From Paulinella micropora (taxonomy: Eukaryota; Cercozoa; Imbricatea; Euglyphida), in assembly GCA_009731375.1 (NCBI GenBank), contig BJOX01000001.1, forward strand, positions 1,081,731-1,134,375: DNA of 52,645 nt, given 5' to 3'. The notes below the pieces were generated by a model. The model saw only the letters and a program-made list of their open reading frames with translations. It did not search any database and was not told the DNA's origin. Position 1 is the first letter of the stretch; the number at the start of each line of letters is the position of its first letter. Below are positions 1 through 9,340 of this stretch, piece after piece. The position numbers were made by a program, and so were the translations under genes.

Positions 1-161
1 GGACCAGTATTTTCATTGAACATACCGGCCCGTCTGGAAGTGTTGGAACTGCCCTTGCGGGGGTGTCATTAGAGCTTATCGTCAATTCTTCGTACTCCCC
101 TCACGGGTGAGACGATGGAGGCGCATGTGCAGAAATGCATCAGCCATTGACAGAGAAGCAC

Positions 162-210
<49 letters not shown>
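1..210 (+). mobile_element. tRNA-derived SINE, copy 1 (partial, cut by window start)
   Basis: The body (1-161) matches the SINE bodies at 6371-6603, 7295-7596, 51757-52021 and 52239-52339. It contains the family blocks TATTTTCATTGAACATACC, CGTCAATTCTTCGTACTCCC and GATGGAGGCGCATGTGCAG, and ends in GAGAAGCACTATT. The tRNA-like head lies outside the window. The 3' tail is (ATT)n from about 162 to 210 and then passes into (GTT)n and (GGT)n. It starts with GGACCAGTATT, the same junction as the internally duplicated copy at 51757, so it may belong to that subfamily. The open reading frames running through it are translations of the tail and are not genes. Confidence 0.85.
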
Positions 211-211
211 G

Positions 212-243
<32 letters not shown>

Positions 244-384
244 GGTGGTGTTGTGGTTGTTCTTGTTGCTGTTGTTGTTGTTGTTGTTGTTGTTGTCGTT
301 GTTGTCGTTGTTGTTGTCATTGTTGTTGTTGTTCTTGTTGTTGTTCTTGTTGTTGTTGTTGTTGTTGTTGTGGTTGTTGTTGTG
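211..384. repeat. (GTT)n / (GGT)n / (TTG)n trinucleotide array
   Basis: The array continues directly from the (ATT)n tail of the SINE, with a unit shift ATT to GTT to GGT and then imperfect TTG units. It is probably an expanded and diverged retroposon tail. Confidence 0.9.
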
Positions 385-400
385 GATGTGGTTGCGCCAG

Positions 401-473
401 ACTGGTGCTACATCGAGTACAACCCCATGTCCCGCTCCATCCAGATGCCGCCCTTCTTCGACATATTGTTACG
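401..473 (+). CDS. candidate micro-exon (unrecognised)
   Basis: This is a non-repetitive island between a TTG array and a (TATC)n array. It follows GCGCCAG and is followed by GTCTTG, so it can be read as a 73-nt exon. With two bases contributed to the first codon it encodes [15 protein letters not shown], then PPFFDILL, and ends after two bases of a codon, free of stops. The composition is unlike the flanking repeats. No family is recognised. It could be the first visible exon of the 3-6 kb micro-exon gene, but its link to the next exon is not proven. Confidence 0.4.
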
Positions 474-481
474 GTCTTGTC

Positions 482-548
<67 letters not shown>

Positions 549-660
549 CCTATCTATCTATCTATCTACCTGTCTGTCTATCTATCTACCTACCCAACAC
601 AATCAATCAATCCATCCATCTACTTACCCATCTATCCATCCTTCTGCCTATATTCCCACC
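482..660. repeat. (TATC)n array with degenerate right end
   Basis: Perfect TATC units run to about 590, then TACC/CATC variants to about 660. Every forward frame is stop-free (Leu-Ser-Ile-Tyr repeats), which creates long meaningless open frames. Confidence 0.95.
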
Positions 661-759
661 TACCTACGTAGGGAGATGGGGCGGTCTTTTCTTCCTTTCC
701 TTCGCGCTAATCGACAGGTCTAAACACACGATATGATATAGGACTATCAACGGTATAAG

Positions 760-1160
760 ATGTGAGGTGAGGTGAGGAGGTGAGGCGAGGTTAGGTGAGG
801 CGAGGTTAGGTGAGGTGAGGTGAGGTAAGGTTAGGTGAGGTGACATGACATGACATGACATGACATGACATGACTTGAGATGAGATGAGATGAGATGAGA
901 TGTGATGAGATGTGATGAGATGAGATGAGGTGAGATGAGATGAGATGAGGTGAGGTGAGGTGAGGTGAGGTGAGGCGAGGTGAGGCGAGGCGAAGTGAGG
1001 TGAGGTGAGGTGAGGTGAGGTGAGGTGAGGAGAGGAGAGGAGATGATGAGGTAAGAGGAGAGGAGGGGAGAGGAGATGGGATGAGATGATGAGGTGAGAG
1101 GAGAGGAGAGGAGAGGAGAGGAGCTGAGCTGTGCTGTGCTGTGCTGTGCTGCGCTGTGAT
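760..1160. repeat. pentanucleotide array (GGTGA / TGACA / TGAGA / GAGAG variants)
   Basis: About 400 bp of 5-bp units is arranged in blocks of one variant: GTGAG, then TGACA (841-875), TGAGA (876-950), TGAGG (950-1030), then AGGAG, CTGTG and a short ATGTGC block to 1225. The stop-free minus frames are repeat translations. Confidence 0.9.
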
Positions 1161-1283
1161 GTCATGTCCTCTCATGTCATGTGATGTGCATGTGCATGTG
1201 ATGTGCATGTGATGTGCATGTGATGTGGTTGTGCTACGGCAGGCGCTCGCCAGCCAACAAAAGTCCTTCACACTCGCCGTATG

Positions 1284-1377
<94 letters not shown>

Positions 1378-1384
1378 CTCTCTT

Positions 1385-1452
<68 letters not shown>
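1284..1452. repeat. compound (CT)n-(TATC)n-(TTTC)n-(CT)n-(CA)n array
   Basis: Successive blocks are CT (1284-1308), TATC (1308-1340), TC/TTTC (1340-1390), TC (1390-1428) and AC (1428-1452). It is strictly pyrimidine-rich up to the CA block. Confidence 0.95.
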
Positions 1453-1584
1453 GCACGCACTCCACACTCGCTCACATGCTCACTCACACACTAACTCACA
1501 CACTTACACACTCTATATATAGAGAGAGAAGGAGATGGAGAGAATTTTTACACCTATGTATCCATCTTTCATCTATCTGTCTAT

Positions 1585-1682
1585 ACATACATACGTACAT
1601 ACATACATAAATACATACATACATACATACATACATACATACATACATACATACATACACAAACATACATATACATACACAT

Positions 1683-1722
<40 letters not shown>

Positions 1723-1740
1723 AGATACATCACATACATA
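1585..1740. repeat. (CATA)n array
   Basis: CATA units with occasional CGTA and CACA variants run up to the AG that precedes the candidate exon at 1748. Confidence 0.95.
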
Positions 1741-1747
1741 CGTACAG

Positions 1748-1794
1748 ATGCGTTCAGGGCCCGGTGGCTCTGAGCAAGTGTCCTTTCTCACTAG
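1748..1794 (+). CDS. candidate micro-exon (unrecognised)
   Basis: A 47-nt GC-rich island between two (CATA)n arrays is bounded by TACAG on the left and GTAGAC on the right, as an exon would be. The frame starting with one base gives CVQGPVALSKCPFSL; frame 0 gives MRSGPGGSEQVSFLT. Both are open, so the phase cannot be decided. No family is recognised. Confidence 0.35.
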
Positions 1795-1807
1795 GTAGAC
1801 ATCACAT

Positions 1808-1824
1808 GCAAACATAACATACAT

Positions 1825-1858
<34 letters not shown>

Positions 1859-1996
1859 GTACATACATACATACATACATACATACATGCATGCATGCAT
1901 ACATACATACATACATACATACATACATGCATACATACATGCATACAGACATACATACATACATACATACATACAGACAGACAGACATAACATACA
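1808..1996. repeat. (CATA)n array with (CA)n and CATG variants
   Basis: Mostly CATA with a CA block (1843-1858) and scattered CATG and CAGA units. Confidence 0.95.
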
Positions 1997-2047
1997 TGCA
2001 TACATACTGCTGTTGCCTGGTCCTGCTTGTGACAACGCTGTATGCTT

Positions 2048-2142
2048 CTCTATCTCTCTAGCTAGCTATTGATCTATCTTCTATCTCTCTAGCTAGCTAT
2101 TCATCTATCTTCTTCTCTCTAACTAGCTATTGATCTATCTAG
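2048..2142. repeat. three imperfect 35-45-bp tandem units
   Basis: The block containing CTCTCTAGCTAGCTATTGAT repeats three times with small changes (2050s, 2080s, 2110s) and ends in CTATCTAG, which can serve as the acceptor of the island at 2143. Confidence 0.7.
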
Positions 2143-2201
2143 GCCTGCCTCTGACAAGTCTGTTCGCCTCACTGCACGCTTCGTGCAAATGCGCGCGCAC
2201 G
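2143..2201 (+). CDS. candidate micro-exon (unrecognised)
   Basis: The 59-nt non-repetitive island is preceded by CTATCTAG and followed by GTACCA. Two frames are open: one reads LPLTSLFASLHASCKCART, the other PASDKSVRLTARFVQMRAH. The first resembles the ALASLF and PLASLF cores of the islands at 3064 and 3199, which favours it. The function is unknown. Confidence 0.4.
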
Positions 2202-2205
2202 GTAC

Positions 2206-2975
<770 letters not shown>

Positions 2976-3000
2976 ACAACAATTACTAAACAACTCTGTC

Positions 3001-3062
3001 TACCAACCTATCCACCTACCTACCTACCTACCTACATACCTACCTACCTACCTACCTATCTA
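3001..3062. repeat. (CTAC)n array
   Basis: Tetranucleotide CTAC/CTAT units end in CTATCTAG just before the next island. Confidence 0.9.
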
Positions 3063-3063
3063 G

Positions 3064-3225
3064 GTTTAGGCGCGGGAGAGGAGAGGGCGGCGCTAGCCAG
3101 CTTGTTTCAGGTCCATCTCTACCTCTCTGTCCATCAATCTACCTTTTTTTTATTTTATTTATCTATTGTCTATTTACTTCTCATCTATCTATCTGCAGAA
3201 GGCCCCTCTAGCCAGCTTGTTCAGG
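3064..3225 (+). CDS. two candidate micro-exons sharing an ASLF motif
   Basis: Exon 3064-3110 (after CTATCTAG, before GTCCAT) reads LGAGEERAALASLFQ when entered with two codon bases. Exon 3199-3225 (after ATCTGCAG, before GTCTGT) reads KAPLASLFR in phase 0. The DNA of the two, GCTAGCCAGCTTGTTTCAG and CTAGCCAGCTTGTTCAGG, is clearly duplicated. The first ends and the second begins on a codon boundary, so they splice in frame. The intervening DNA is T-rich and TATC-like. No family is recognised. Confidence 0.45.
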
Positions 3226-3243
3226 GTCTGTCTATCTCTGTCA

Positions 3244-3244
<1 letters not shown>

Positions 3245-3277
<33 letters not shown>

Positions 3278-3395
3278 ATATATTTATATATTTATATATT
3301 TATTTATTTATTTATTTATTTATTTATCTTATTTATCTTATCTATCTATCTATCTATCTATCTATTTATCTATCTATCTATCTGTCTATCTACTA
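3245..3395. repeat. (TATC)n / (TTTA)n array
   Basis: TATC units, a TATA/TTTA block (3277-3325), then TATC again up to the CTACTAG acceptor of the next exon. Confidence 0.95.
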
Positions 3396-3396
3396 G

Positions 3397-3452
3397 GAGT
3401 ACGGCCTTGTGGACCTCTTCTGGCCCTCCGCCCCGAAACACCTCCACCGGTC

Positions 3453-3503
<51 letters not shown>

Positions 3504-3570
3504 ATCTGGAGGCGGGGTGGAATGGATGCCTATGTCCTCGGATATGCAGCGCTGATAGACCAAACATATC
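3397..3570 (+). CDS. candidate micro-exons YGLVDLF and GGMDAYVLGY
   Basis: Exon 3397-3449 (after CTACTAG, before GTCATC) reads EYGLVDLFWPSAPKHLH plus two bases. The island from 3512 needs exactly one base and then reads RGGMDAYVLGYAALIDQTY. The two are separated by (CTAT)n. The phase continues from the exon at 3199. No clean GT donor is visible at the right end of the second island, so its limit (about 3570) is uncertain. The function is unknown. Confidence 0.4.
3454..3503. repeat. (CTAT)n array
   Basis: Pure CTAT units between two candidate exons. Confidence 0.95.
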
Positions 3571-3656
3571 TATCTATCTATCTATCTATCTATCCATCTA
3601 TATATATATCTATCTGTCTATCTATCTATCTATCTATCTATCTACCTTCTATCTAC

Positions 3657-3723
<67 letters not shown>
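3571..3723. repeat. (CTAT)n array
   Basis: CTAT units with one TATA/CTGT interruption, followed directly by a decayed duplicate of the 3397 exon. Confidence 0.95.
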
Positions 3724-3724
<1 letters not shown>

Positions 3725-3779
3725 GGCCTGGTTGATTTATTGACTCTTCTCGCGCTCCGCCCCGAAACTCATTCACCGG
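3724..3779 (+). pseudogene. second, diverged copy of the YGLVDL exon
   Basis: The DNA from TATGGCCTGGTTGATTTATT to CTCATTCACCGGTCA aligns with 3400-3452, sharing the block CTCCGCCCCGAAAC and the GTCA donor region, with a short insertion. No AG acceptor lies at its left edge because the (CTAT)n runs straight into it, so it may be a relic. If used, it would end on a codon boundary at 3779 and could join the exon at 4102. Confidence 0.5.
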
Positions 3780-4101
3780 TCAACACCACAGACAGACAGG
3801 CAGACAGAGACTCAGGCTGCTTTCTCTTTTCTTGCTCTCTCTGTCCTTTCCTTTGCCTCAGCAGCCATTTCGCTGCGGCCCCACCGTGGCCAGCCTACTT
3901 TTCCTTCTATCTCTATCAATCGCTCTATCCCTTGTCTCTCTGTCAATCGCTCTACCTCTTGTCTCGGTCGTTGTTGTTCTAGTTTGCCTTCCCCGTCTTC
4001 TTCCCTGTCCCCCGCGGGTGGAGCGTCTGTCTCCTCCTCCTCCTCCTCCCCCTCCTCCTCCTCGTCTCCCTTCTCCGCCCCGCCCTCCGCTGTGCAAACA
4101 G

Positions 4102-4140
4102 ACCCCGAAAGCGCACACCAAGCACTGCTTGCCAGGTACT

Positions 4141-4210
<70 letters not shown>

Positions 4211-4231
4211 TACAGAGACAGACACAGAGAC

Positions 4232-4264
<33 letters not shown>

Positions 4265-4365
4265 CACAGACAGACAGACAGACAGACACAGACACACGCA
4301 CACACACACACACCACAGAGAGAGAGAGAGAGAGACAGAGAGAGAGACAGAGAGAGAGACAGAGA

Positions 4366-4400
<35 letters not shown>

Positions 4401-5474
4401 GTACTAGCGTCTGCGGCTTCTTCTGCTTCTGCTTCTGCTTCTACTTCTTTAAGTGTCAATTCTACACATAAACACGCGGTCATTTCTTGTGCTGCTGCGT
4501 GCACGCAAGACATGCGTACTCATTTCTCGTGCTAGTGCCACCAATCGCCACTTCTCACTCGCCCAGCTGGGGTTACATACACACAAGACGTACATACAAT
4601 CCTCATTCTTGTCTGTGTGTTGCTGCGCTGTGCTAGCGCCACCAATCGCCATTTCTCTCTGGCCGAGCTAGGCAGCCCAGACAACAACGCTAAAGACTTC
4701 AAAATCATTACCAATACTCACCAACTATTCAGTCATCAGGTGTGTGTGTGTGTATTCATGTATGTATGTATGTATGTATGTATGTATGTATGTATGATAT
4801 GTACGTATAAAATGTATATATGTATGTATGTATGTATGTATGTTATGTTATGTTATGTTATGCTATGCTATGTTATGTTATGTTATGTTATGTTACGTTA
4901 TGTTACGTTACGTTACATTACGTTACGTTACGTTACGTTACGTTGCGTTGCGTTGCGTTGCGTCACGTCACGTTACGTTACGTTACGTCACGTTACGTCA
5001 CGTTACGTTACGTTACGTTACTTTCGTTATGTTATGTTATGTTATGTTATGTTGTGTTGTGTTATGTTATGTCATGTTATGTCATGTTATGTTATGTCAT
5101 GTTATTTTATGTATGTATGCATGCATGCATGTACGTACGTACGTACGTATGGATGTACGTAAATATATGTATTTACGTATATATATATGTATGTATGCAT
5201 GCATGCATGTATGTATGTATGTATGTATGTATGCAATATATGTAATACATTTAATACATGTATGTTTGTCAGACGGAGACGGAGCAACAAACCTCACTGC
5301 CAAAACAGAGCAACCTCTTGATTCGGTATGTATGTATGCATGTATATGTATGTATGTATGTATGTGTCAATCTGTGTATGTTATGTTATGTTATGTTATG
5401 TTATGTTATGTTATGCTATGTTATGTTATGTTGTGTTGTGTTTTGTTGTGTTGTGTGTGTGTGTGATGTTATGT

Positions 5475-5510
<36 letters not shown>

Positions 5511-5849
5511 TATGTGTGTGTGTGTATGTATGTATGTATGTATGTGTGTATGTATGTATGTATGTGTTATGTATGTATGTCTTTATGTATGTAATGTATG
5601 TATGTATGTATGTATGTATGTATGTATGTATGTATGTACGTGTGTATGTATGTTTGTATGTTTGTATGTATGTATGCATGTACGTTTATGTGTCTGGTAT
5701 GCAGTGTCGCCAATCGCCAGTTTTCTCTCGCCGAGCTAGGCAGCCCAGACACGCCCACCAACAACCTCGCACCGCTCTTCACCAAGACATTACAAAAAAG
5801 CCCGCCCGCTAGCAGCAGTCAGCAGGTGACGGCAACGTCGAAATTATAG
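4102..5849 (+). CDS. micro-exon gene with triplicated FSLAELGSP exon (3' part, model)
   Basis: Six exons chain in phase: 4102-4135, 4408-4498, 4536-4571, 4637-4739, 5273-5325 and 5705-5849, each after AG and, except the last, before GT. Junction bases complete codons at every step (1+2, 2+1, 2+1, 0, 2+1). Exons 3, 4 and 6 are duplicates: ATNRHFSLAQL, ATNRHFSLAELGSPDNN and VANRQFSLAELGSPDTPT; all three are entered with one base. Exon 2 is Ser/Ala-rich (SAASSASASASTSLSV). Exon 5 reads TETEQQTSLPKQSNLLI. The last exon runs through GTGACGGC to a TAG at 5847-5849; alternatively that GTGACG is a donor. The introns are (GA)n, (TATG)n and TTATG/TTACG arrays. No known family is recognised, and no signal peptide or membrane segment is seen. 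The start probably lies upstream in the 401-3779 islands. Confidence 0.55.
4142..4400. repeat. (GA)n / (GACA)n array
   Basis: Purine-rich GA runs with CAGA and CA blocks; intronic in the gene model. Confidence 0.95.
4740..4840. repeat. (TG)n and (TATG)n array
   Basis: It begins at a GTGTGT donor of the exon ending at 4739 and continues as TATG units. Confidence 0.95.
4841..5105. repeat. pentanucleotide (TTATG)n with a CpG-containing (TTACG)n core
   Basis: The outer units are TTATG/CTATG (4841-4900 and 5028-5105). The central units are TTACG, TTGCG and TCACG (4900-5027). It is intronic in the gene model. Confidence 0.95.
5106..5235. repeat. (TATG)n array with CATG/ACGT variants
   Basis: TATG, GCATGCATG and TACGTACG blocks, with a small (AT)n block at 5178-5190. 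Confidence 0.95.
5326..5690. repeat. (TATG)n / (TTATG)n / (TG)n / (GA)n array
   Basis: It starts at the GTATGT donor of the exon ending at 5325 and runs to near the acceptor at 5704. The units are TATG, TTATG (5378-5450), TG and GA (5487-5512). Confidence 0.95.
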
Positions 5850-5908
5850 GGGCGACGCTTCGTTTTCCTTCCTTTCTCAAAATCTCTCCTTTACTCAGGC
5901 TCTTTTCG

Positions 5909-5951
<43 letters not shown>

Positions 5952-6240
5952 TTTCCTGTTGTCCTTCAAGTTTTCCTCTCTGTTCTTTTATGCCTCCTGA
6001 CTTTCTTCCCTTCCTCTTCCTCTTTTATTTCTTATTGAACCAGCTGAATTTCTTTCATTTCAAATATTTGACTCGAATGATGACTCATTTTTAGTTATAT
6101 GATTCACGCAATCACTCTTACACTGTAATCAAATATTATATTGATTCCGACACATCATACGGTTTTCCTCTTGCGCTTCCCACTTATTCCTACTAGCGGC
6201 AAGTATTTTCTTATTAATACAATACTAAAGTGTTTGCGTT
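5850..6240. other. non-coding spacer
   Basis: Downstream of the putative TAG stop this is pyrimidine-rich with a (CT)n block at 5916-5947, then AT-rich. Its right end (6160-6240, including CTTCCCACTTATTCC and GGCAAGTATTTTCT) resembles 8770-8840, so related sequence flanks both sides of the retroposon cluster. No gene is seen. Confidence 0.6.
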
Positions 6241-6603
<363 letters not shown>

Positions 6604-6670
6604 ATAAATAATAATAATAATAATAATAATCATAATCATTGAATAACAATAATAATAATAATAATAATAG
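6604..6670. repeat. (AAT)n tract between two retroposons
   Basis: AAT units with CAT interruptions lie between the 5' end of SINE copy 2 and the tail end of the next element. Confidence 0.9.
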
Positions 6671-6766
6671 TGTATCTCCTGCCAATTGCTGAGCCAAAAG
6701 GCCATGTGCATCCAATCCTCCATTCCATAAGGAAAGTCTCCACACCAATCGGTGGAATAAAGGAAG
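6671..6766 (-). mobile_element. (ATT)n-tailed retroposon 3' end, family 3
   Basis: On the minus strand the fragment ends GCAATTGGCAGGAGATACAC followed by ATT repeats. This resembles the SINE 3' end (CCATTGACAGAGAAGCAC) but the upstream body differs (ATGGAGGATTGGATGCACATG). It is truncated at the assembly gap (6767-6776). It is probably the 3' end of a LINE or another SINE. Confidence 0.6.
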
Positions 6767-6776
6767 NNNNNNNNNN

Positions 6777-6791
6777 GCTATCACGGTGTCC

Positions 6792-6830
<39 letters not shown>
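6777..6830 (-). mobile_element. SINE head remnant at an assembly gap, with upstream (AAT)n
   Basis: GCTATCACGGTGTCC just right of the gap is the complement of the SINE 5' end, and is followed at once by (AAT)n. Most of this copy is lost in the gap. Confidence 0.7.
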
Positions 6831-6831
<1 letters not shown>

Positions 6832-6880
6832 GTATAATAACAATGATAAACATGGAAATAATGATAATAATAATAATAAT

Positions 6881-6979
6881 ACTATATCTGAGGCGTACTG
6901 ATGCAGCTAATGGCATATCCTCAACGGACATAAGCCTCCAATACCCTTGTTCGAGGTCCTCCACCCCCCCGTGTCAGTC
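6881..6979 (-). mobile_element. (ATT)n-tailed LINE-like 3' end, family 2 (copy a)
   Basis: This is almost identical to 52435-52535 and, in reverse, related to 51260-51373. On the minus strand it ends GCCTCAGATATAGT followed by (ATT)n. It contains TTGGAGGCTTATGTCC, matching the TGGAGGC-CATGT block of the SINE and the LINE. It is cut by the 281-bp gap at 6980-7260. Confidence 0.7.
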
Positions 6980-7260
6980 NNNNNNNNNNNNNNNNNNNNN
7001 NNNNNNNNNNNNNNNNNNNNNNNNNNNNNNNNNNNNNNNNNNNNNNNNNNNNNNNNNNNNNNNNNNNNNNNNNNNNNNNNNNNNNNNNNNNNNNNNNNNN
7101 NNNNNNNNNNNNNNNNNNNNNNNNNNNNNNNNNNNNNNNNNNNNNNNNNNNNNNNNNNNNNNNNNNNNNNNNNNNNNNNNNNNNNNNNNNNNNNNNNNNN
7201 NNNNNNNNNNNNNNNNNNNNNNNNNNNNNNNNNNNNNNNNNNNNNNNNNNNNNNNNNNNN

Positions 7261-7295
<35 letters not shown>

Positions 7296-7596
7296 GTGCT
7301 TCTCTGTCAATGGCTGATGCAAATCTGCACATGCGCCTCCATCGTCTCATCGGTGAGGGGAGTACGAAGAATTGACGATAGGCTCTAATGACACCCCCGC
7401 AAGGGCAGTTCCAACACTTCCAGACGGACCGGTATGTTCAATGAAGATACTGGTGGCACCGACGGGAATCGAACTGGCGACAGGNNNNNNNNNNNNNNNN
7501 NNNATGTTCAATGAAAATACTGGTGGCACCGACGGGAATCGAACTGACGACAGGGCCCAGATGGTAGAACTTGACCACTGGGCTATCACTGTGTCC
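7261..7596 (-). mobile_element. tRNA-derived SINE, copy 3 (with internal gap)
   Basis: It has the same structure as copy 2: tail at 7261-7295, body to 7596, head with A box and B box at the right. A 19-N gap (7485-7503) is flanked by duplicated sequence (ATGTTCAATGAARATACTGG on both sides), so it is either two merged copies or an assembly artefact. Upstream of the head lies (AAT)n (7599-7675). Confidence 0.82.
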
Positions 7597-7598
7597 AT

Positions 7599-7599
7599 A

Positions 7600-7668
<69 letters not shown>

Positions 7669-7677
7669 AATAATCAT

Positions 7678-7732
<55 letters not shown>

Positions 7733-7755
7733 TGATGATGATAATAATAATAATA
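7599..7755. repeat. (AAT)n tract
   Basis: Two AAT arrays are separated by ACTAATAATCATTG. They link the SINE 5' end with the 3' tail of the LINE fragment. Confidence 0.9.
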
Positions 7756-8619
7756 GACTTATCAGTCAATTGGCCTTTGATCCTGTCGGACATGTGCCTC
7801 CATTGGTAGCACGGGACCGTTCGGTGACGCGGCTCCGCTCCAAAGACTCGACTGGCAGTGCAATGTGCAAATGAGCGTGCTGTGCATGTGCAAGTGGGTG
7901 CAAGGAGTGAGAGGAGTTATCTGCCGAGAAGAAGTCCGCGACGCTGCGCTGACCTCCACCTACAACAGATCTAGCCAGACATTCTACCTGACTAGGCCTT
8001 CCCCTCCTTCTACCCACCTCCTGAACGACCGTGAGGTCGATCACCTCCTCCTCCTCCTCCGCCCCCTCTGCCTCCCTGGTCTGCGCCTCCAACTCCTCCC
8101 ACTCCTTCCAGATGATGGCAACAAACCTTCCTAACTCCTCCTCCACCTCTTCTGGGACAGAGATAAACAAAACGCCGAGCATCGCCGCCATCTTTTCATC
8201 CTCCCCCTTCAGCCATTCCTCTTTGAAGAGCCTCATCTCCTCCTCTGCCTCCCGCAGTTCCCTGTGATAAAGCCCTCCTCGATTCAGCATGAGGGGCTGC
8301 CGGGCTTGCGCCTCATCGATAAACTTAAACAGTGCCTCACGAGAGCTCGCAAACGTTGGGCAATGCAGCAGGAAGTGACGTAACGACTCGTTAACCTCAG
8401 TGCCACACAAGGCGAAACAGCTTGAGCAGTCCGGCGAGCATGAGCCAAATTTGGATCGGTAGAGGCGAAGGCAATTGTTGCAGCTCAACAATCGCCTTCT
8501 GATAAGGTTGTGACTTCCCCCCTCCAGCGCCCGCAAACGTGGGAAAGCAGAGCGGGAAGACATCTGGCTAAGCAGCACCCTAAGCCCATCAGAGGGCTTA
8601 GCCTGCCGCTCCCAGCCAG
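7756..8619 (-). mobile_element. 5'-truncated LINE: ORF2 C-terminus plus 3' end
   Basis: The open frame on the minus strand runs from the truncation at 8619 to a TGA at 7766. It has a Cys/His motif typical of the zf-RVT region at the end of LINE ORF2: CSPDCSSCFALC followed by ESLRHFLLHCP. The rest is acidic (EEEEEVIDLT) and then basic. The 3' untranslated part is only about 10 nt and then (ATT)n. The block ATGGAGGCACATGTCC about 45 nt before the tail matches the SINE. At the truncated end is a perfect hairpin (CTAAGCCC, 6-nt loop, GGGCTTAG at 8580-8601) and then (AAT)n again. Reverse transcriptase and endonuclease are absent. The clade cannot be assigned from this part. Confidence 0.75.
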
Positions 8620-8643
8620 CAATAATAATAATAGTAATAATAA

Positions 8644-9340
8644 AAGCGCGGTAGTATTCATATCGGAATTTAAGTTATATATGTACTAAATTTTGTTTTC
8701 CGTTATTGTATCTCTTTGGATACCACTTCCGTTTTATCTCTTTGAGACCTCTTCCATTCTATCTCTTCTGCTTCCCACTCAGGTTCTACGAGTGGCAAGT
8801 ATTCTATTAAAACCGTCCGTGTTTGCGTAAAGTGTCGCCGACCCTCACCGGCGTTCAGCCGTATTTGCATTACATCATGAGTCTTGTCCGGTTAGTCGTT
8901 ACAATACAATTTTTTTTTCTTTTTAATATTAATATGCAAACACTGTTTTTAAAATAGTGCCACTGATTGATACATACTTGCCACTAGTTGAATTAAGCGT
9001 GGTAAGTGTTGAAGTCAGAGGCCCGAAAATGGCAGGAAGGTGACTTGAATGGTCACGTGATCAAGACCAGTGAGAGTCTGAGATATTGAACTTACTGAGC
9101 GTAAAGAAAAAAATTGAAGCGTAAAGAACTCACGGCTTCAAAGTAGAAAATTGAACTTGCGGCGTAAAGAAAAAAATTAAAATTGAGGACAGACAAAGGA
9201 AAACTGGGAAAATCATCTGAGGAAAGCCTTTGAAGTTTGAAACTGAGGAAGAGAAGTTCGCCGGGAAACCCGGTATCGTAGGAAAGGCCCGGTAGTAGCA
9301 CTTGAATGATACAAAAACAGTGGTAAATAAAGCTGTAGAC
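8644..9340. other. non-coding spacer left of element B
   Basis: AT-rich sequence without a convincing gene. It holds a partial duplicate of 6160-6240 (around 8770-8840) and a duplicated block GGCGTAAAGAAAAAAATT / GAGCGTAAAGAAAAAAATTG (9098-9175). Confidence 0.6.

Noticed and set aside
4462-4652. Minus-strand open frames across 4450-4714
   Set aside because: They are the reverse complement of the duplicated FSLAELGSP exons; splice signals support the plus strand.
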